The notes: a model not told the origin generated them from the sequence alone. Positions 1 to 11,410 are shown, counted from the first letter of the stretch. The stretch is DNA of 64,000 nt from Malus domestica (GCF_042453785.1 NC_091669.1:34179001-34243000), one strand, 5' to 3'. Made by a program: numbers and translations.

Positions 1-1
1 A

Positions 2-88
2 AAGGTTTTTGCTGTTGATTGGAGTCCAGATGGTGGGAAGGCTGCTTCTGGTGGTAAGGATAGAGTTCTGAAGCTATGGATGGGCTAG
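2..88 (+). CDS. 3' end of a WD40-repeat protein, Notchless-like (partial)
   Basis: Reading from base 2 gives 28 codons and a TAG stop at 86-88. The peptide contains VDWSPDGG and ends in KDRVLKLWMG, the form of a last WD40 blade. From memory this ending matches the C terminus of plant Notchless (NLE), a WD40 protein of 60S ribosome maturation in the nucleolus. The rest of the gene lies outside the window, so I cannot tell an intact gene from a duplicated 3' fragment. The change to GGKAAS where I expect GEKVAS hints that it may be a diverged copy. Confidence 0.6.
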   Translation, partial: KVFAVDWSPDGGKAASGGKDRVLKLWMG

Positions 89-1485
89 ATTAATGGTAGG
101 CCGTAGTACGAGCAACTACATGATTGAAATACACAATGGTAGTAATTGTGCATTGAAGTATTTGGCACCGTATACATAATGTATACTATACGACTACGGG
201 GATATGAACAAGGATTTGGGAATCTAAGTATCAGTCACAAGAAAGGTTGACATGAAAAGCTCCTAAATCAGAATTAAAGTTTTTGATGCATTGGGTGCAA
301 GCATTCTGCGTGGTCGAGCATTGTCGGAGCTGTCTGATGTGGAATAGCAGGGCAGCTAAGTTTTCTTCATTAGAGTTGTGCCATAAAGTAGTTTTATATA
401 TTTCTTTCCTGAACTAATATTTGTTTTTGGTTATATTGGAGGGAAACGAACCCTGAACTAATATTTTACGTTAGTACTCTGGAAATGTATACCTGCAGCT
501 GATTCCGGTCTTCTGCTGTCATGCCAATATATGCTTATATCATTTCTTAGCTCTCATGCTGGATTCGATGGTCGTTTTTGTTGAAATAATAACCCTCGCT
601 AAAACTGAAAAATAAAAAGAAAGTGCAATTAGTAATTACATGCAACATGAATTTTGTTGTTTCTTTTAGCACATACGCATCAAGAATATTAGGTGCGGGA
701 GATTTGAAAGGGATAAGGTGGCGGCGACTGTAAGAAGGCTTTTGCAGTGAGGAGAAAGGGTGGGCTGGATTGGTTTTTTGCGGGGCTTTGGTGGCTGTAG
801 CCTGTCACGGTGGGAAATCTAGAACTTGGCTGCTGTTCCGTGGTGGAGATGATGCCGGAATAATTTGAAGACAATAGGGCCTCACTGTCGCCGGCAAATT
901 TTACCGTCGAGCAACTAGATATGAGGGACTTGAGACTGGGGGCTCAGGCAAATTGAATAATTATATACCCCGCCGTTACCCATATCCGCTAAATACCCGA
1001 ATTTTCATCTCAAAATTTGCCCTATTTGGTGCAGTTACTCGCGGGAAGCGATTTTGGCGGTTAAATTGTCATCCGTACATTTAATTTTCCAAAACACTTT
1101 GTATCAACATTGAAGCAGTTAATGTCATAGATGTAGTCATGTAGTCGATACCAGGAATTAGAGAGTCGTTATAAAAAGCTTGGCAGCTCAAGATGTGAAA
1201 AAGCTCAAGTGACTTGAACTTAAGTATTTGAACAATGAGGTAAACCAAAATACATTCAGTAGATATATCTAGTATTTTTTACTCAATACAAATCGAAAGC
1301 TGCACATTCTCCGCTCGCTTCAACAATTTAGTGTCTTGAAGAATGGTGGATACAAATCGAAAGCTGCATCAAGTGTGCACAACAAAGACACAGTCTACGA
1401 GAAGGATTGTTAAAACAGATTCTTCCGAAGGCACATTACAACTTACAACACCCGGAAACAGAACTCATGACACAGAAATCAGAAT
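89..1485. other. Intergenic and 3' flanking sequence
   Basis: The first few hundred bases are probably the 3' UTR and downstream flank of the WD40 gene. I see no convincing coding frame, RNA gene or clear transposon end. Around 1380-1480 the sequence resembles the 3' flank of the type II F-box genes at 26280-26386 and 33380-33494, so the repeated F-box unit already begins here. Confidence 0.5.
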
Positions 1486-1920
1486 TCAATTGAGAAGAAT
1501 CAGACTCTCAGTGTAAGAACCGACGTACCCATCATGAAGTTTAATTCCAAGGGAGTTGACTTGGCGTGATTCAGGATCATACAATACGAGGTCACCTCGT
1601 ATAGCCATATGAACTACACCAGTTGCTCTAAAACCCAATGGCTGTGCTATAAATCCACGTTCTGGAAGAATAATCGTGCGGATCATTTTCCAGGTCTCCA
1701 TTTCCAGGACCCATATGTCACAGTAGTAATCCTTCCCATCTTGTCTGTAATCGAACACAGAAACTAATTTCTCAAACACGCGAATATTGATCTGGTATAA
1801 CTCTATGCCTTTGCCTATAATATCAGGAAGCATAATCTTTTGAAAAACCTCACCGACGCAATCAAAAGAAAGGATGGAAGTGCATTGCTGAGAAGGCTCA
1901 CTTACAATCCAGTACAAAAC

Positions 1921-2508
1921 TGTTGGTATATGGTCCAGCCCATGATCAATGTTCTAGATTATTCTAGTAAGCAAGAGATGAGGCTGGAGCTTGCTAGACA
2001 ATTCTAGCATGTTATTAAGTTGATGGAAGAAGCTAGAGAGTACTAGCTTCCTTGGTTGCAAATGGAAAGATCTAGAAGCTACAAGTATGTGGCTAGTCTA
2101 GATTTTTCTATACTAGAGGTTTGAAGAAGGACCTAGAAACTAGTAGAATGCCAAGCCCTCACCTATAAATATGGGTGTGATGTAACCAATTGAGAACCAA
2201 GAGTGAGTAGCAAAGGATCAAGTCCAAAGCTAGAGTTCCACTCCAAGAGTGAGAGTGAGAGTGTTCCACTACACATTGTGTGAGTGAAGTTTAGAGTGAT
2301 AGAAAGTGTGTGTTATACTTTCTTGTATCCATCAAGCCTTGTCTTTGGCTTGGTAAGACTACTCTTGTTGTATTCATCTTTTTTCATATAGTGAAGATTC
2401 CTTGTTTGGTGGACGTAGGCATAAATTGCCGAACCACATAAATTCTTGGCGTCCATTTTCTACTTTACCTTGTGCATTCTCTATCTTGTAGTACCGACAT
2501 TCCTAACA
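1921..2508 (+). repeat. 5' LTR of the Copia element, with promoter
   Basis: Starts TGTTGG and ends CCTAACA. A TATA-like box TATAAATA is at 2164-2171, so transcription probably starts just after about 2195. The segment around 2410-2445 (GTGGACGTAGGC, GCCGAACCACATAAA) has the conserved look of plant LTR U5 sequences. Identical to 6606-7193. Confidence 0.92.
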
Positions 2509-2510
2509 AG

Positions 2511-2522
2511 TGGTATCAGAGC
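2511..2522 (+). other. Primer binding site (initiator tRNA-Met type)
   Basis: TGGTATCAGAGC lies two bases after the 5' LTR. It is the standard sequence complementary to the 3' end of initiator tRNA-Met used by plant Copia elements to prime minus-strand synthesis. Confidence 0.9.
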
Positions 2523-2543
2523 CCGGTTGGCTCGTACTGCGAG

Positions 2544-5500
2544 ATGGAAGGAAGTGGCACTATGATCAAACTCACCAACTCCAATTGGGTAACATGGAAG
2601 CCAAGGATGGAGGACATTCTCTATTGCAAGGATCTGCATGAGCCAATTGAAGGAGATGCCGCTAAGCCAGAGAGCATGTCCGATGCCGAGTGGAAAAAGA
2701 TGAATCGCAAGGCTATTGGCACAATTAGACAATGGGTGGACGATAGTGTTTTTCACCATGTGTCTAATGAAACCAATGCTCGCGAGTTTTGGACAAAGCT
2801 TGAGTCCTTGTTCGAGAAGAAGACTCCAGCTAAGAAAGTCTTCTTGATCAAAGAGCTCATCAATGTGAAGTACAAGGATGGTTTAAGTGTAGCAGAACAC
2901 TTGAACAATTTCCAGAATATCATCAACCAGTTGGCTACTATGAAAATGACGATCGAGGACGAGCTACAAGCGCTCTTGTTACTTGGATCCTTGCCAGACA
3001 GTTGGGAGACCTTTGTGGTGAGTATAAGTAACTCTGCTTCTAATGGTGTTCTTACTCTTGATAATGTTACAAATAGCATGCTCAATGAAGAAACAAGGAG
3101 AAAGACTTCTGGCACAGATAGCAGCCAAGTATTTGTCACAGAGAACCGCGGAAGAAGCACGAGTAGAGGGCCTAGAGGTCATGGCAGGAGTCCTAGCCGA
3201 TCCAAGTCAAGGTTCAGGGGTGCATGCCACCATTGTGGCAAAGAAGGCCATATGAAGAAAAATTGTCGAGTTTGGAAGAGAGAGCAAAGGGAAGGAAACA
3301 ATCAGAAGAAAGATGATACTGGCAATACCACCGCTGTCATATGTGGTGATGTACCAGAAATATTGTCTGTTGGTGAATGTCTGCATATAGGCAACTCTGA
3401 CAGAGACATTGAATGGATCTTTGATAATGGAGCTTCCTTCCATGCTACGTCCAAACGGGAGTTCTTCAGTACATACAAAGAAGGTGACTTTGGCATAGTG
3501 AAGATGGGGAATGAAAGCTATTCCAAAATTCTTGGAATTGGTGATATCTGCTTAAGAACTAATCTCGGCTGCCAATTGATGTTGAAAGATGTGAGACATA
3601 TTCCTGATATACGTCTCAATCTGATATCCATCGGTACCCTTGATCGACAAGGATATTATCACCATATTGGCGAAGGAAAATTGAAGCTTACTAAAGGCTT
3701 AATGGTGGTAGCAAGAGCACGACTTTGTTGTACGTTGTACCGGTCAAATGCCAAGGTTTTGAAAGGTGAGTTGAATGCTGTGGAAGACTCATCTCTAGAC
3801 TTGTGGCATAAGAGGCTAGGCCACATGAGCGAGAAAGGCCTACAAGTTTTGGCAAAGAAGTCTCATATTCCCTTTGCCAAAGGTACGTCGTTAAACTCTT
3901 GTGAGCATTGTTTATTCGGAAAACAAAGAAGAGTTAGTTTTTCTGTTTCATCTACAAAGAAAGGAAACTTGTTAGATCTTGTTTATTCAGATGTGTGTGG
4001 TCCCATGGAAGTCGAGTCACTTGGAAGAAATAAATATTTTGTTACTTATATTGATGATGCTTCACGAAGGGTGTGGGTGTATTTGTTGAAATCCAAAGAC
4101 CAGGTGTTTCAGACATTCCAGGAGTTCCATGCCATGGTGGAGAGGGAAACTGGGAAACCTCTCAAGTGCCTTCGTAGCGACAACGGCGGCGAGTACACAT
4201 CTCACCAGTTTAGAGAGTATTGTGTAAAACATGGCATACGTCATGAGAAGACAGTTCCTGGAACTCCACAACATAACGGTGTTGCTGAAAGAATGAACCG
4301 AACCATCATGGAGAAAGTCAGGTGTATGTTGAGGACTGCAAAGTTATCTAAGCAGTTCTGGGGTGAAGCTGTAAGGACAGCCTGCTATTTGATCAACCGA
4401 TCTCCATCAGTACCATTAGGTCTTGATGTTCCAGAGAGAGTATGGACTGGTAATGATGTGTCTTACTCTCATCTGAAGGTGTTTGGTTGCAAAGCTTTTG
4501 TGCATGTGCCCAAAGAGCAGAGATCGAAGTTAGACTACAAAGCTACACCGTGCATCTTTCTTGGTTATGGCGGTGAAGATTTTGGTTACAGATTATGGGA
4601 CCCATACCAGAAGAAGTTTATCCGAAGTAGAGACGTGGTCTTTTATGAAGAACAAACAATTGGGGATTCGGATAAAGAGGCACAACCAGATGGCGCAGTC
4701 AGAGGAGTTGATCCATTAGCTTCAGATGAAGAAAGTCACGATGACATCCCTGAAGCAACTGCCAATGAAGTGCCTGCAGAATCAGATAATGCTAATCAAG
4801 AGGAGCCTGATCAAGATGTGCCAAACCATGAGATTGCTGATCAGGGGGAGCCTAGTCAAGAAGAGCATATTCAAGGAGAACCCAATCAGGGGGAGCCTCC
4901 AGCCCTACAAGAGAATGAAGATCAGGTCAGAAGATCCATCAGAAGTCGAAGACCGTCTACCAAGTATTCTTCATCAGAGTATATCATGTTGACTAATTAT
5001 GGAGAGCCCGAAACATATGAGGAGGCCAGAGCTCATAACGACAGTGACAAATGGATGAAGGCAATGGAGTCGGAGATGGATTCCTTATCAAAGAATGATA
5101 CCTATGAGCTGGTGGAGCTTCCAAAGGGCAGGAAAGCATTGAAAAACAAGTGGGTGTTCAAATTGAAAAGAGACGACAGCATGACAAGGTACAAGGCTCG
5201 TTTGGTTGTCAAAGGTTTTGGTCAAAAGAAAGGAGTTGACTTTGATGAGATTTTCTCACCGGTGGTGAAGATGACTTCCATTCGAGTTATCCTTGGTATG
5301 GCAGCAAGCATGGATCTTGAGCTCGAGCAGTTAGATGTTAAAACTGCATTTCTCCACGGCAATTTAGAAGAGGAGATATACATGGAGCAACCCAAAGGCT
5401 TTGAAGTCAAAGGTAAAGAAAATTTGGTGTGCAAGCTCAAGAAAAGTTTATATGGTCTTAAGCAGGCTCCAAGACAGTGGAATAAGAAGTTCAACTCATT

Positions 5501-6557
5501 CATGGTGAGTAATGGGTACAAGAGAACTCATGCTGACTCTTGTGTCTATATCAAACAATTTTCTGGAGGTAAATTCATCATTTTGTTGCTTTATGTTGAT
5601 GACATGTTGATTGTCGGTCAAGATGCTTTTATGATTAAAAAGCTCAAAGAAGAGTTATCTAAGTCCTTTGACATGAAGGACTTAGGGCCAGCCAAGCAGA
5701 TTTTGGGCATGGAGATAATTCGTGACAGAAAATCCAAGAAGTTGTGGCTGTCACAAGAAAAGTATGTTGAACGGGTGCTTGAAAGGTTCAACATGAAAGC
5801 AGCCAAATCGGTAAGCTCACCTTTAGCCAATCATATCAAGTTGAGCAAAGAGTCGTGTCCAAAAACATATGAAGAAAAGGAGAAAATGGCAGTTGTTCCC
5901 TACTCTTCAGCAGTAGGAAGTATCATGTATGCAATGGTGTGCACACGGCCAGATATTGCTCATGCAGTAGGTGTGGTGAGCAGGTTTCTCTCTAATCCAG
6001 GGAAAGACCATTGGGAAGCTGTTAAGTGGATTCTCAGATATTTGAAGGGGACTTCTAAGATGTGCTTGTGCTTTGGCGGTTCCAAACCAATCTTGGAAGG
6101 ATTTACAGATGCTGACATGGGAGGTGACCTGGATGGTAGAAAATCTACGTCTGGGTACTTGTTTACTTTTGCAGGGGGAGCCGTGTCTTGGCAATCCAAG
6201 TTACAAAAGTGCATTGCTTTGTCCACAACCGAGGCTGAATACATAGCCGCTACAGAAGCATGCAAGGAGTTGTTGTGGCTGAAACGGTTTCTCCAAGAGT
6301 TGGGTTTGAAGCAAAGTGATTATGGCGTTTATTGTGATAGTCAGAGTGCTCTGGATTTGAGCAAGAACACTACATATCATTCACGCACTAAGCACATTGA
6401 TATTCGTTATCACTGGATTAGAGACGCTATCGAGAACAAGTTGCTACAGCTGAAGAAGATTCATACCGATAATAATTCTTCAGACATGTTGACAAAGGTA
6501 GTCACAAAATCAAAGTTGGAATTCTGCATTAAGGCTGCTGGGATGAACTCCAGGTAA
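2544..6557 (+). CDS. Copia gag-pol polyprotein
   Basis: An uninterrupted frame of 1337 residues. I use the ATG at 2544; the open frame extends 72 bases further upstream into the LTR, but those codons lie in the LTR and primer site. Visible parts in order: gag; CCHC zinc knuckle (about 228-241, CHHCGKEGHMKKNC); protease centre at 294-296; GAG-pre-integrase (LWHKRLGHM); integrase core D483, D546, E582 with the usual 35-residue gap; an acidic Gln/Glu-rich linker with short EEPDQ/GEPNQ-like repeats; RT with YVDD at 1017-1020; RNase H with D1189 and an STTEAEYIA motif. The protease centre reads D-N-G where aspartic proteases have D-S-G or D-T-G, so polyprotein maturation may be impaired even though every frame is open. 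Confidence 0.95.
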   Translation: MEGSGTMIKLTNSNWVTWKPRMEDILYCKDLHEPIEGDAAKPESMSDAEWKKMNRKAIGTIRQWVDDSVFHHVSNETNAREFWTKLESLFEKKTPAKKVFLIKELINVKYKDGLSVAEHLNNFQNIINQLATMKMTIEDELQALLLLGSLPDSWETFVVSISNSASNGVLTLDNVTNSMLNEETRRKTSGTDSSQVFVTENRGRSTSRGPRGHGRSPSRSKSRFRGACHHCGKEGHMKKNCRVWKREQREGNNQKKDDTGNTTAVICGDVPEILSVGECLHIGNSDRDIEWIFDNGASFHATSKREFFSTYKEGDFGIVKMGNESYSKILGIGDICLRTNLGCQLMLKDVRHIPDIRLNLISIGTLDRQGYYHHIGEGKLKLTKGLMVVARARLCCTLYRSNAKVLKGELNAVEDSSLDLWHKRLGHMSEKGLQVLAKKSHIPFAKGTSLNSCEHCLFGKQRRVSFSVSSTKKGNLLDLVYSDVCGPMEVESLGRNKYFVTYIDDASRRVWVYLLKSKDQVFQTFQEFHAMVERETGKPLKCLRSDNGGEYTSHQFREYCVKHGIRHEKTVPGTPQHNGVAERMNRTIMEKVRCMLRTAKLSKQFWGEAVRTACYLINRSPSVPLGLDVPERVWTGNDVSYSHLKVFGCKAFVHVPKEQRSKLDYKATPCIFLGYGGEDFGYRLWDPYQKKFIRSRDVVFYEEQTIGDSDKEAQPDGAVRGVDPLASDEESHDDIPEATANEVPAESDNANQEEPDQDVPNHEIADQGEPSQEEHIQGEPNQGEPPALQENEDQVRRSIRSRRPSTKYSSSEYIMLTNYGEPETYEEARAHNDSDKWMKAMESEMDSLSKNDTYELVELPKGRKALKNKWVFKLKRDDSMTRYKARLVVKGFGQKKGVDFDEIFSPVVKMTSIRVILGMAASMDLELEQLDVKTAFLHGNLEEEIYMEQPKGFEVKGKENLVCKLKKSLYGLKQAPRQWNKKFNSFMVSNGYKRTHADSCVYIKQFSGGKFIILLLYVDDMLIVGQDAFMIKKLKEELSKSFDMKDLGPAKQILGMEIIRDRKSKKLWLSQEKYVERVLERFNMKAAKSVSSPLANHIKLSKESCPKTYEEKEKMAVVPYSSAVGSIMYAMVCTRPDIAHAVGVVSRFLSNPGKDHWEAVKWILRYLKGTSKMCLCFGGSKPILEGFTDADMGGDLDGRKSTSGYLFTFAGGAVSWQSKLQKCIALSTTEAEYIAATEACKELLWLKRFLQELGLKQSDYGVYCDSQSALDLSKNTTYHSRTKHIDIRYHWIRDAIENKLLQLKKIHTDNNSSDMLTKVVTKSKLEFCIKAAGMNSR

Positions 6558-6593
6558 CTTGGAGTCATGATCGGAATTCCTCCCTCATGGACT

Positions 6594-6604
6594 GGAGGGG
6601 GAGA
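6594..6604 (+). other. Polypurine tract
   Basis: An unbroken purine run with five consecutive G lies immediately before the 3' LTR. This is the expected primer for plus-strand DNA synthesis. Confidence 0.8.
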
Positions 6605-6605
6605 T

Positions 6606-7193
6606 TGTTGGTATATGGTCCAGCCCATGATCAATGTTCTAGATTATTCTAGTAAGCAAGAGATGAGGCTGGAGCTTGCTAGACAATTCTAGCATGTTAT
6701 TAAGTTGATGGAAGAAGCTAGAGAGTACTAGCTTCCTTGGTTGCAAATGGAAAGATCTAGAAGCTACAAGTATGTGGCTAGTCTAGATTTTTCTATACTA
6801 GAGGTTTGAAGAAGGACCTAGAAACTAGTAGAATGCCAAGCCCTCACCTATAAATATGGGTGTGATGTAACCAATTGAGAACCAAGAGTGAGTAGCAAAG
6901 GATCAAGTCCAAAGCTAGAGTTCCACTCCAAGAGTGAGAGTGAGAGTGTTCCACTACACATTGTGTGAGTGAAGTTTAGAGTGATAGAAAGTGTGTGTTA
7001 TACTTTCTTGTATCCATCAAGCCTTGTCTTTGGCTTGGTAAGACTACTCTTGTTGTATTCATCTTTTTTCATATAGTGAAGATTCCTTGTTTGGTGGACG
7101 TAGGCATAAATTGCCGAACCACATAAATTCTTGGCGTCCATTTTCTACTTTACCTTGTGCATTCTCTATCTTGTAGTACCGACATTCCTAACA
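6606..7193 (+). repeat. 3' LTR of the Copia element
   Basis: 588 bp, identical in my comparison to 1921-2508. It is followed by the target duplication AAAAC and then by the interrupted F-box coding sequence. Confidence 0.93.
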
Positions 7194-7849
7194 AAAACAC
7201 CATCAATGCATGCAGACGTTTTATTGCCGAAAAAATAGACATCAGGTGACACAGGAGGAACTGCGCTAATTCTTTTCCAGGCATCCAATCTAACGCTGTA
7301 AACCTCAACTCCAAAAATAACTTTCTTCCGCAGAAACCTCACAATCCTCACAACCTTATAGTCATTTTCCCCACTGTGAAACCGAAATCCAATTACAACA
7401 AAACAGATTGTGTGCTGAATAAGGCCTTTTCGAAGTCTCTTTAATTTTCTGATTGATGGGTTCCATAGATATATAGGAGTCTTCAAACACAGACCTAAAC
7501 GAGTAGAGAGGCAAAGCAATCCATTGCAAGAACCATGGATGTTTAAGCTTATATTCTTCTTCTGCTCAGGAAGCTCTAAATCCAAACACTTAGCAAATGG
7601 ATCCCGACAACAGAGAGAAAAGCGATAATTTGCAGTGCGGATAAGAACATAATCGTATGAATCTCGCATTATATTTTTTTCGAGATGGGCGTTTTTGAAA
7701 TCAGGGCTGCTAATTAAAGTGTTCCAAGATTTGCAGACACATCTGAACCGTAAAAGAGATTTCACAGGTAATCTTACAAGGATTTCAAACAAGATTTCTT
7801 CTGGGATATGTTTTCTTCTTCGTCTTCTTTCATATTTCAAGTCAAACAT

Positions 7850-8624
7850 ATTGAAGCTAAAAAAAAGGCCTAATTACCAGAACATGCAAAGCATTCTGAA
7901 ATGACAATTCCACACACCATTTCCAGAAACCCAAATCAAGAAAAGCTCATGAAACACGCAACAGTTCTTGGATGATCCAATTGAACAACGTAATCAGATA
8001 AATGCCCGAGAAGTAATTAAATCATACCTCAAGTATGCCTATGGAGTTTCGATTCGAAACCCTAACTGTTACTTGTTAATCACTCAAGCAAATGCGGGCA
8101 TCCAAGAGACGTTGAATGATGGAATCCACGTTCAGACACAAAGAACCACGAACCCCATTTCTTGGTTTTCAGGAGCTGATCGGCTTCACCGTCTTCCCTT
8201 GGTGGCTTCCTTCACATTCAACCTTTGGTTGCCTCTTCGTTCTCGCAGGGTCTTTTTCCTTTGAATTTTGTATCAGCTGTCTGCTTGCCTTGGTTCCGTA
8301 ATAGCTTTGAGTTGGCCATATCAGCTTATTATAGTTAATACTCATTTGTGTACTATTTGTTCGGTTAATGAAGCTCTTGGAACCTAAATTTGTGAAATTT
8401 CACTTATTTGAGTCTAAAGCCAAATTATGAGATTTTGAGAAATTATTGTGTATTTAGGCTAAATGAAAATTAAGATATTTTTAGTTGCATTAGGTGGCAT
8501 ATGTTTTGGGGCGTGACTTTATGCCAAACTAATTGTTATATGTATATGTTTGCAATTCATTCCATTGTTGGTGGATTTGGGGAGGTAGAATGCTTAGCAA
8601 GTGGCTCTTTAGTTTTCTATATAA
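7850..8624. promoter_or_regulatory. 5' flank of the type II F-box gene (unit 1)
   Basis: The stretch from 7850 to about 8300 is clearly similar to the flanks of the other type II genes at 27467-27910 and 35177-35620. Shared words include GGCATCCAAGAGACNNTGAATGAT and GGTTTTCAGGAGCTGATCGG-like text. Conservation across three copies fits a 5' UTR or promoter copied with the gene, possibly with a UTR intron. Short open frames here are not supported as proteins. The duplicate match fades after about 8300. Confidence 0.5.
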
Positions 8625-9267
8625 GAGCAACTCCAACCATCTCCCAATTGATAGGGCAATTGAGTTGAATTGCCCGTGACGCCAAAAAATCCCATAGCTG
8701 TCCAAAAAAGAATAGGCAATTGGAGGAAAGGCAGGAGCTCGTTTAGCCCTACCAATTCTTGCCTGGGCTTGAGCCCGATGGCCATCGTTAGAAAAAAATT
8801 GAAAATTATAGTTTGTGCCACATGGCACAATATGGTATCTGATTCAAACAAATTTGGTAAATTAATGGCTAGATTAATCCGAAGATAAAAAAAATTCTAA
8901 AAAATACAATTATTTTTAACATCTTAACAAACTTATAAAGTTCAACCATTTTCTCCATTTGCCTTTTATTTTTAATTAATTATGTTTCTTTGTAATGCTA
9001 TGCTTTACTTAGTATTCAAAACTAAATTATCAGAGTTAAATAACGAGTTTTATTTTCAAAGAACAAATCTACTCAGTACACAACTTACAAGGCATAAAAA
9101 ATAAAAAAAAATTAATATTTGTGAGTAGTAATTGCCCATGCCCATGCCCTTGCCCTTGCAATTCTTCTTCTCAAACGGCTGGACTTGCACAAACACAATT
9201 ACTATTTAATGTGAATTGTTAGGGTAATTTCACTACCCTTGCCCTCCTAAAACAGGTGAACTTACTC
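8625..9267. mobile_element. PIF/Harbinger-like MITE
   Basis: A 643-bp segment starts GAGCAACTCCAACC and ends in a sequence whose complement starts GAGTAAGTTCACC. It is flanked by TAA at 8622-8624 and 9268-9270. The 3-bp TAA duplication and terminal inverted repeats fit a Tourist-type element. No transposase frame is present. The inverted repeats are imperfect. Confidence 0.5.
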
Positions 9268-9924
9268 TAAAGAAAGCCAAGGCATGAAGATGAGGGGCCT
9301 CAAACGATCAAACAAATACTCAATCTATCAAAACCAAGAGCTGCACCCTTTTGATTTCAAAGCCTTATCCAATATTGCAGGCTCTTTCATTTCTTTCAAT
9401 CAAAATGCTCTTTCAATTTCTCATAGCTTTGTTGTCTTTACTAGTATTCCTCTTTAAATCTCGCTTGTAATAGCTACTAGCATTTAAATACAAGTTCTCT
9501 CTTTGAACTATTATTGTCATTTCAATATAAAGCACTTGAGCAACTTCTCTTTCTTTTTGAATCAAGGCTTGAACTCTGTGTCAAGGCTTTAATTCAACTT
9601 ACACATTTTTTTTTACATTTTTTATTATTATTAAGGGGAGGGGAGGGTTCAAAACTTTTACAATAATTTAGAGAATGAGAATTTCAAACTCGGGACGCAT
9701 GGGTAGAAATCTAAAACCCTCTCCACTAGGATGTTGGACCGCATGTTGTTCACCATTTACATATTGTGATTTAATTCTCTACATAAGTGAAGTCCTTAAT
9801 TAGTACGCAAGGCAAAGAAAGAACCTAAATTTGAGCCACTCACACTCGATGATACAATCTCTTGGGTTTAAGTTAATAAAGCGCAATCTCCATCACTTAA
9901 ATCCCATGTATTAGTAGTAGCTAG
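9268..9924. other. Non-coding spacer
   Basis: AT-rich sequence with T runs near 9606-9635. I see no gene, RNA or clear element end. Confidence 0.4.
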
Positions 9925-11410
9925 TGATGAGTCAATATAATATTATATATTTTACCCTATTCTTAGTATAATTTGGTAATTATTTTGGTAGAATTTTGAT
10001 ACTTTGCTTTATATTTTCAATGTAGGACATTCGACTTCCTCTAGAGAAAAACATGACCAAACGGATGAATTTTGGAGTGATTCAAATTTGAGGACGTTCG
10101 TGTGTCTCTTGGTGTGTTCATTTCAAAATTTGGGATTTTTCTACCAAGTGGTTATTTTCTGGCAATTTAATAAAAAAACAGTGCGCGTTGTTGGAAAATG
10201 ACATTTTGGGGCTTAAACTGCGGTTTTGGAGCCCAAGATGACTTCGGATGGGTTCGTGGCCATTTGGAGAAGTGTTCAGAATAGTTCAAGCTTTAAATCG
10301 AGCTATTTTGGGCCAGTTTTGGAGCTGATTTGGATCCAAAACATGGTTGTGCAGATTTTTGGGCGAATTTACCAAGTCAATTTAGGATTATGTTTCCTAT
10401 TTTATTTCAATTTATTAGGTTTCTTAGTCTTATTCTAAGACTTTTTACTAGGATGATTTTATTTAGAGTAGTATAAATAAGCCTTTTTGGCCAGCCCTAG
10501 GGGGAATGTACGCAAGATTAGGGAGAAGAATTTGGCTAAAGCTTAGAGATTTTCAGACTTTATTCTACAAGGTGTTTTCAATCTTCTTCTAGTTTAATAC
10601 AATTATGTTGATTTTAATTATGTAACTAATTTTCTTTTGCTAGGGCAATGCCTGAGCTGAAGTATGAATATCTAGTTTTTATTTAATTGCTTATGATATT
10701 ATACATGCATACTTTGAATTATTAATCATTGTGCTTTAAAGTGTCTTTGTGTCTTAATGATTCGCGATTATTAGGATATTTAGATAAGTAATTGAATGCA
10801 ATTCCGTCGGGATACAACCGGGGAATTGGGTATTGCTTCTTGTGATTAATAGTTGTAATTTCACCTAGGGTGAATACCACGTCCTAGGGGTTGCATGGTT
10901 TTTCAAAGGGAAGCGTAATGAGTCATGCATGTTTATATTTGATCTGAATACCACAGACGAATTGCATGTTTGATATACGTTCTAGCTTGAATACCACGAG
11001 TGGAATATGCATTAGGAAAACCTAACCTTCAAAGTTGCATGAGTAATTCATAAGTAATTAGTAAGTCTACATAGGATTATTAAGGGGACATCGGAATCCT
11101 AGTGCTTTTCCAAATTTATTTCTCAAAACTTTTTCTCTTTGATTTGTTTTCTTTTTAATTGGTTATTAGTTGCTTTCCATAAATTACTTTTATTAAAATT
11201 CGTTTTTATTATTATTAAATTCAAAATTGACTTTTTTCCAATCTTTGTTTGCAAATAATTAATTAGGATTAGGGTTGTTCATAAATTGTTTTAAATAATC
11301 CCAGCAGAAAACAATCTTACTCGAGCCGTTTATACTATAACAACTTTGTTCTCTTGCAAGTATTTTATGTGATTTTAACCTCCTTGTGCAGGTACCTAAA
11401 AATCCTATCA
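9925..11410 (+). mobile_element. Solo LTR, 1486 bp
   Basis: Starts TGATGAGTCAATATAA and ends CCTATCA, with the 5-bp duplication GCTAG at 9920-9924 and 11411-11415. There is no primer site, polypurine tract or coding region, so it is an LTR left after recombination between the two LTRs. The middle (10860-11010) repeats the phrase GAATACCAC several times. The family is not certain; orientation is taken from the TG...CA ends and the apparent promoter side. Confidence 0.72.

Larger units (their letters stand above)
1921..7193 (+). mobile_element. Full-length Ty1/Copia LTR retrotransposon (Tork/Tnt1-like)
   Basis: The element has two 588-bp LTRs that I compared base by base and found identical. 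A tRNA-Met type primer site follows the left LTR and a purine tract precedes the right LTR. One gag-pol frame lies between them. The target duplication AAAAC is at 1916-1920 and 7194-7198. Domain order gag, protease, integrase, RT, RNase H places it in Ty1/Copia. The Tork/Tnt1 assignment is from the general look of the polyprotein. Identical LTRs mean a recent insertion. It lies antisense to the F-box gene it interrupts. Confidence 0.95.
1486..7849 (-). pseudogene. Type II F-box/FBA gene split by a Copia retrotransposon
   Basis: The 5' part is at 7849-7194 and the 3' part at 1920-1486, both on the minus strand. A 5273-bp Copia element (1921-7193) sits between them with the 5-bp duplication AAAAC. 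Without the element and one duplication the frame would be 1086 bp, or 361 residues, with no stop. The N terminus starts [11 protein letters not shown] and carries an F-box ([16 protein letters not shown], about residues 27-42). The rest resembles the F-box-associated domain with motifs such as [17 protein letters not shown] and ESLILLN at the end. F-box proteins of this kind are SCF ubiquitin-ligase receptors; the target is unknown. The closest relatives here are the genes at 26387 and 33495. The element should truncate the product after about residue 219. Confidence 0.9.

Noticed and set aside
2481..6265. Minus-strand ORFs across the Copia element
   Set aside because: Shadows of the gag-pol frame; none has a domain.
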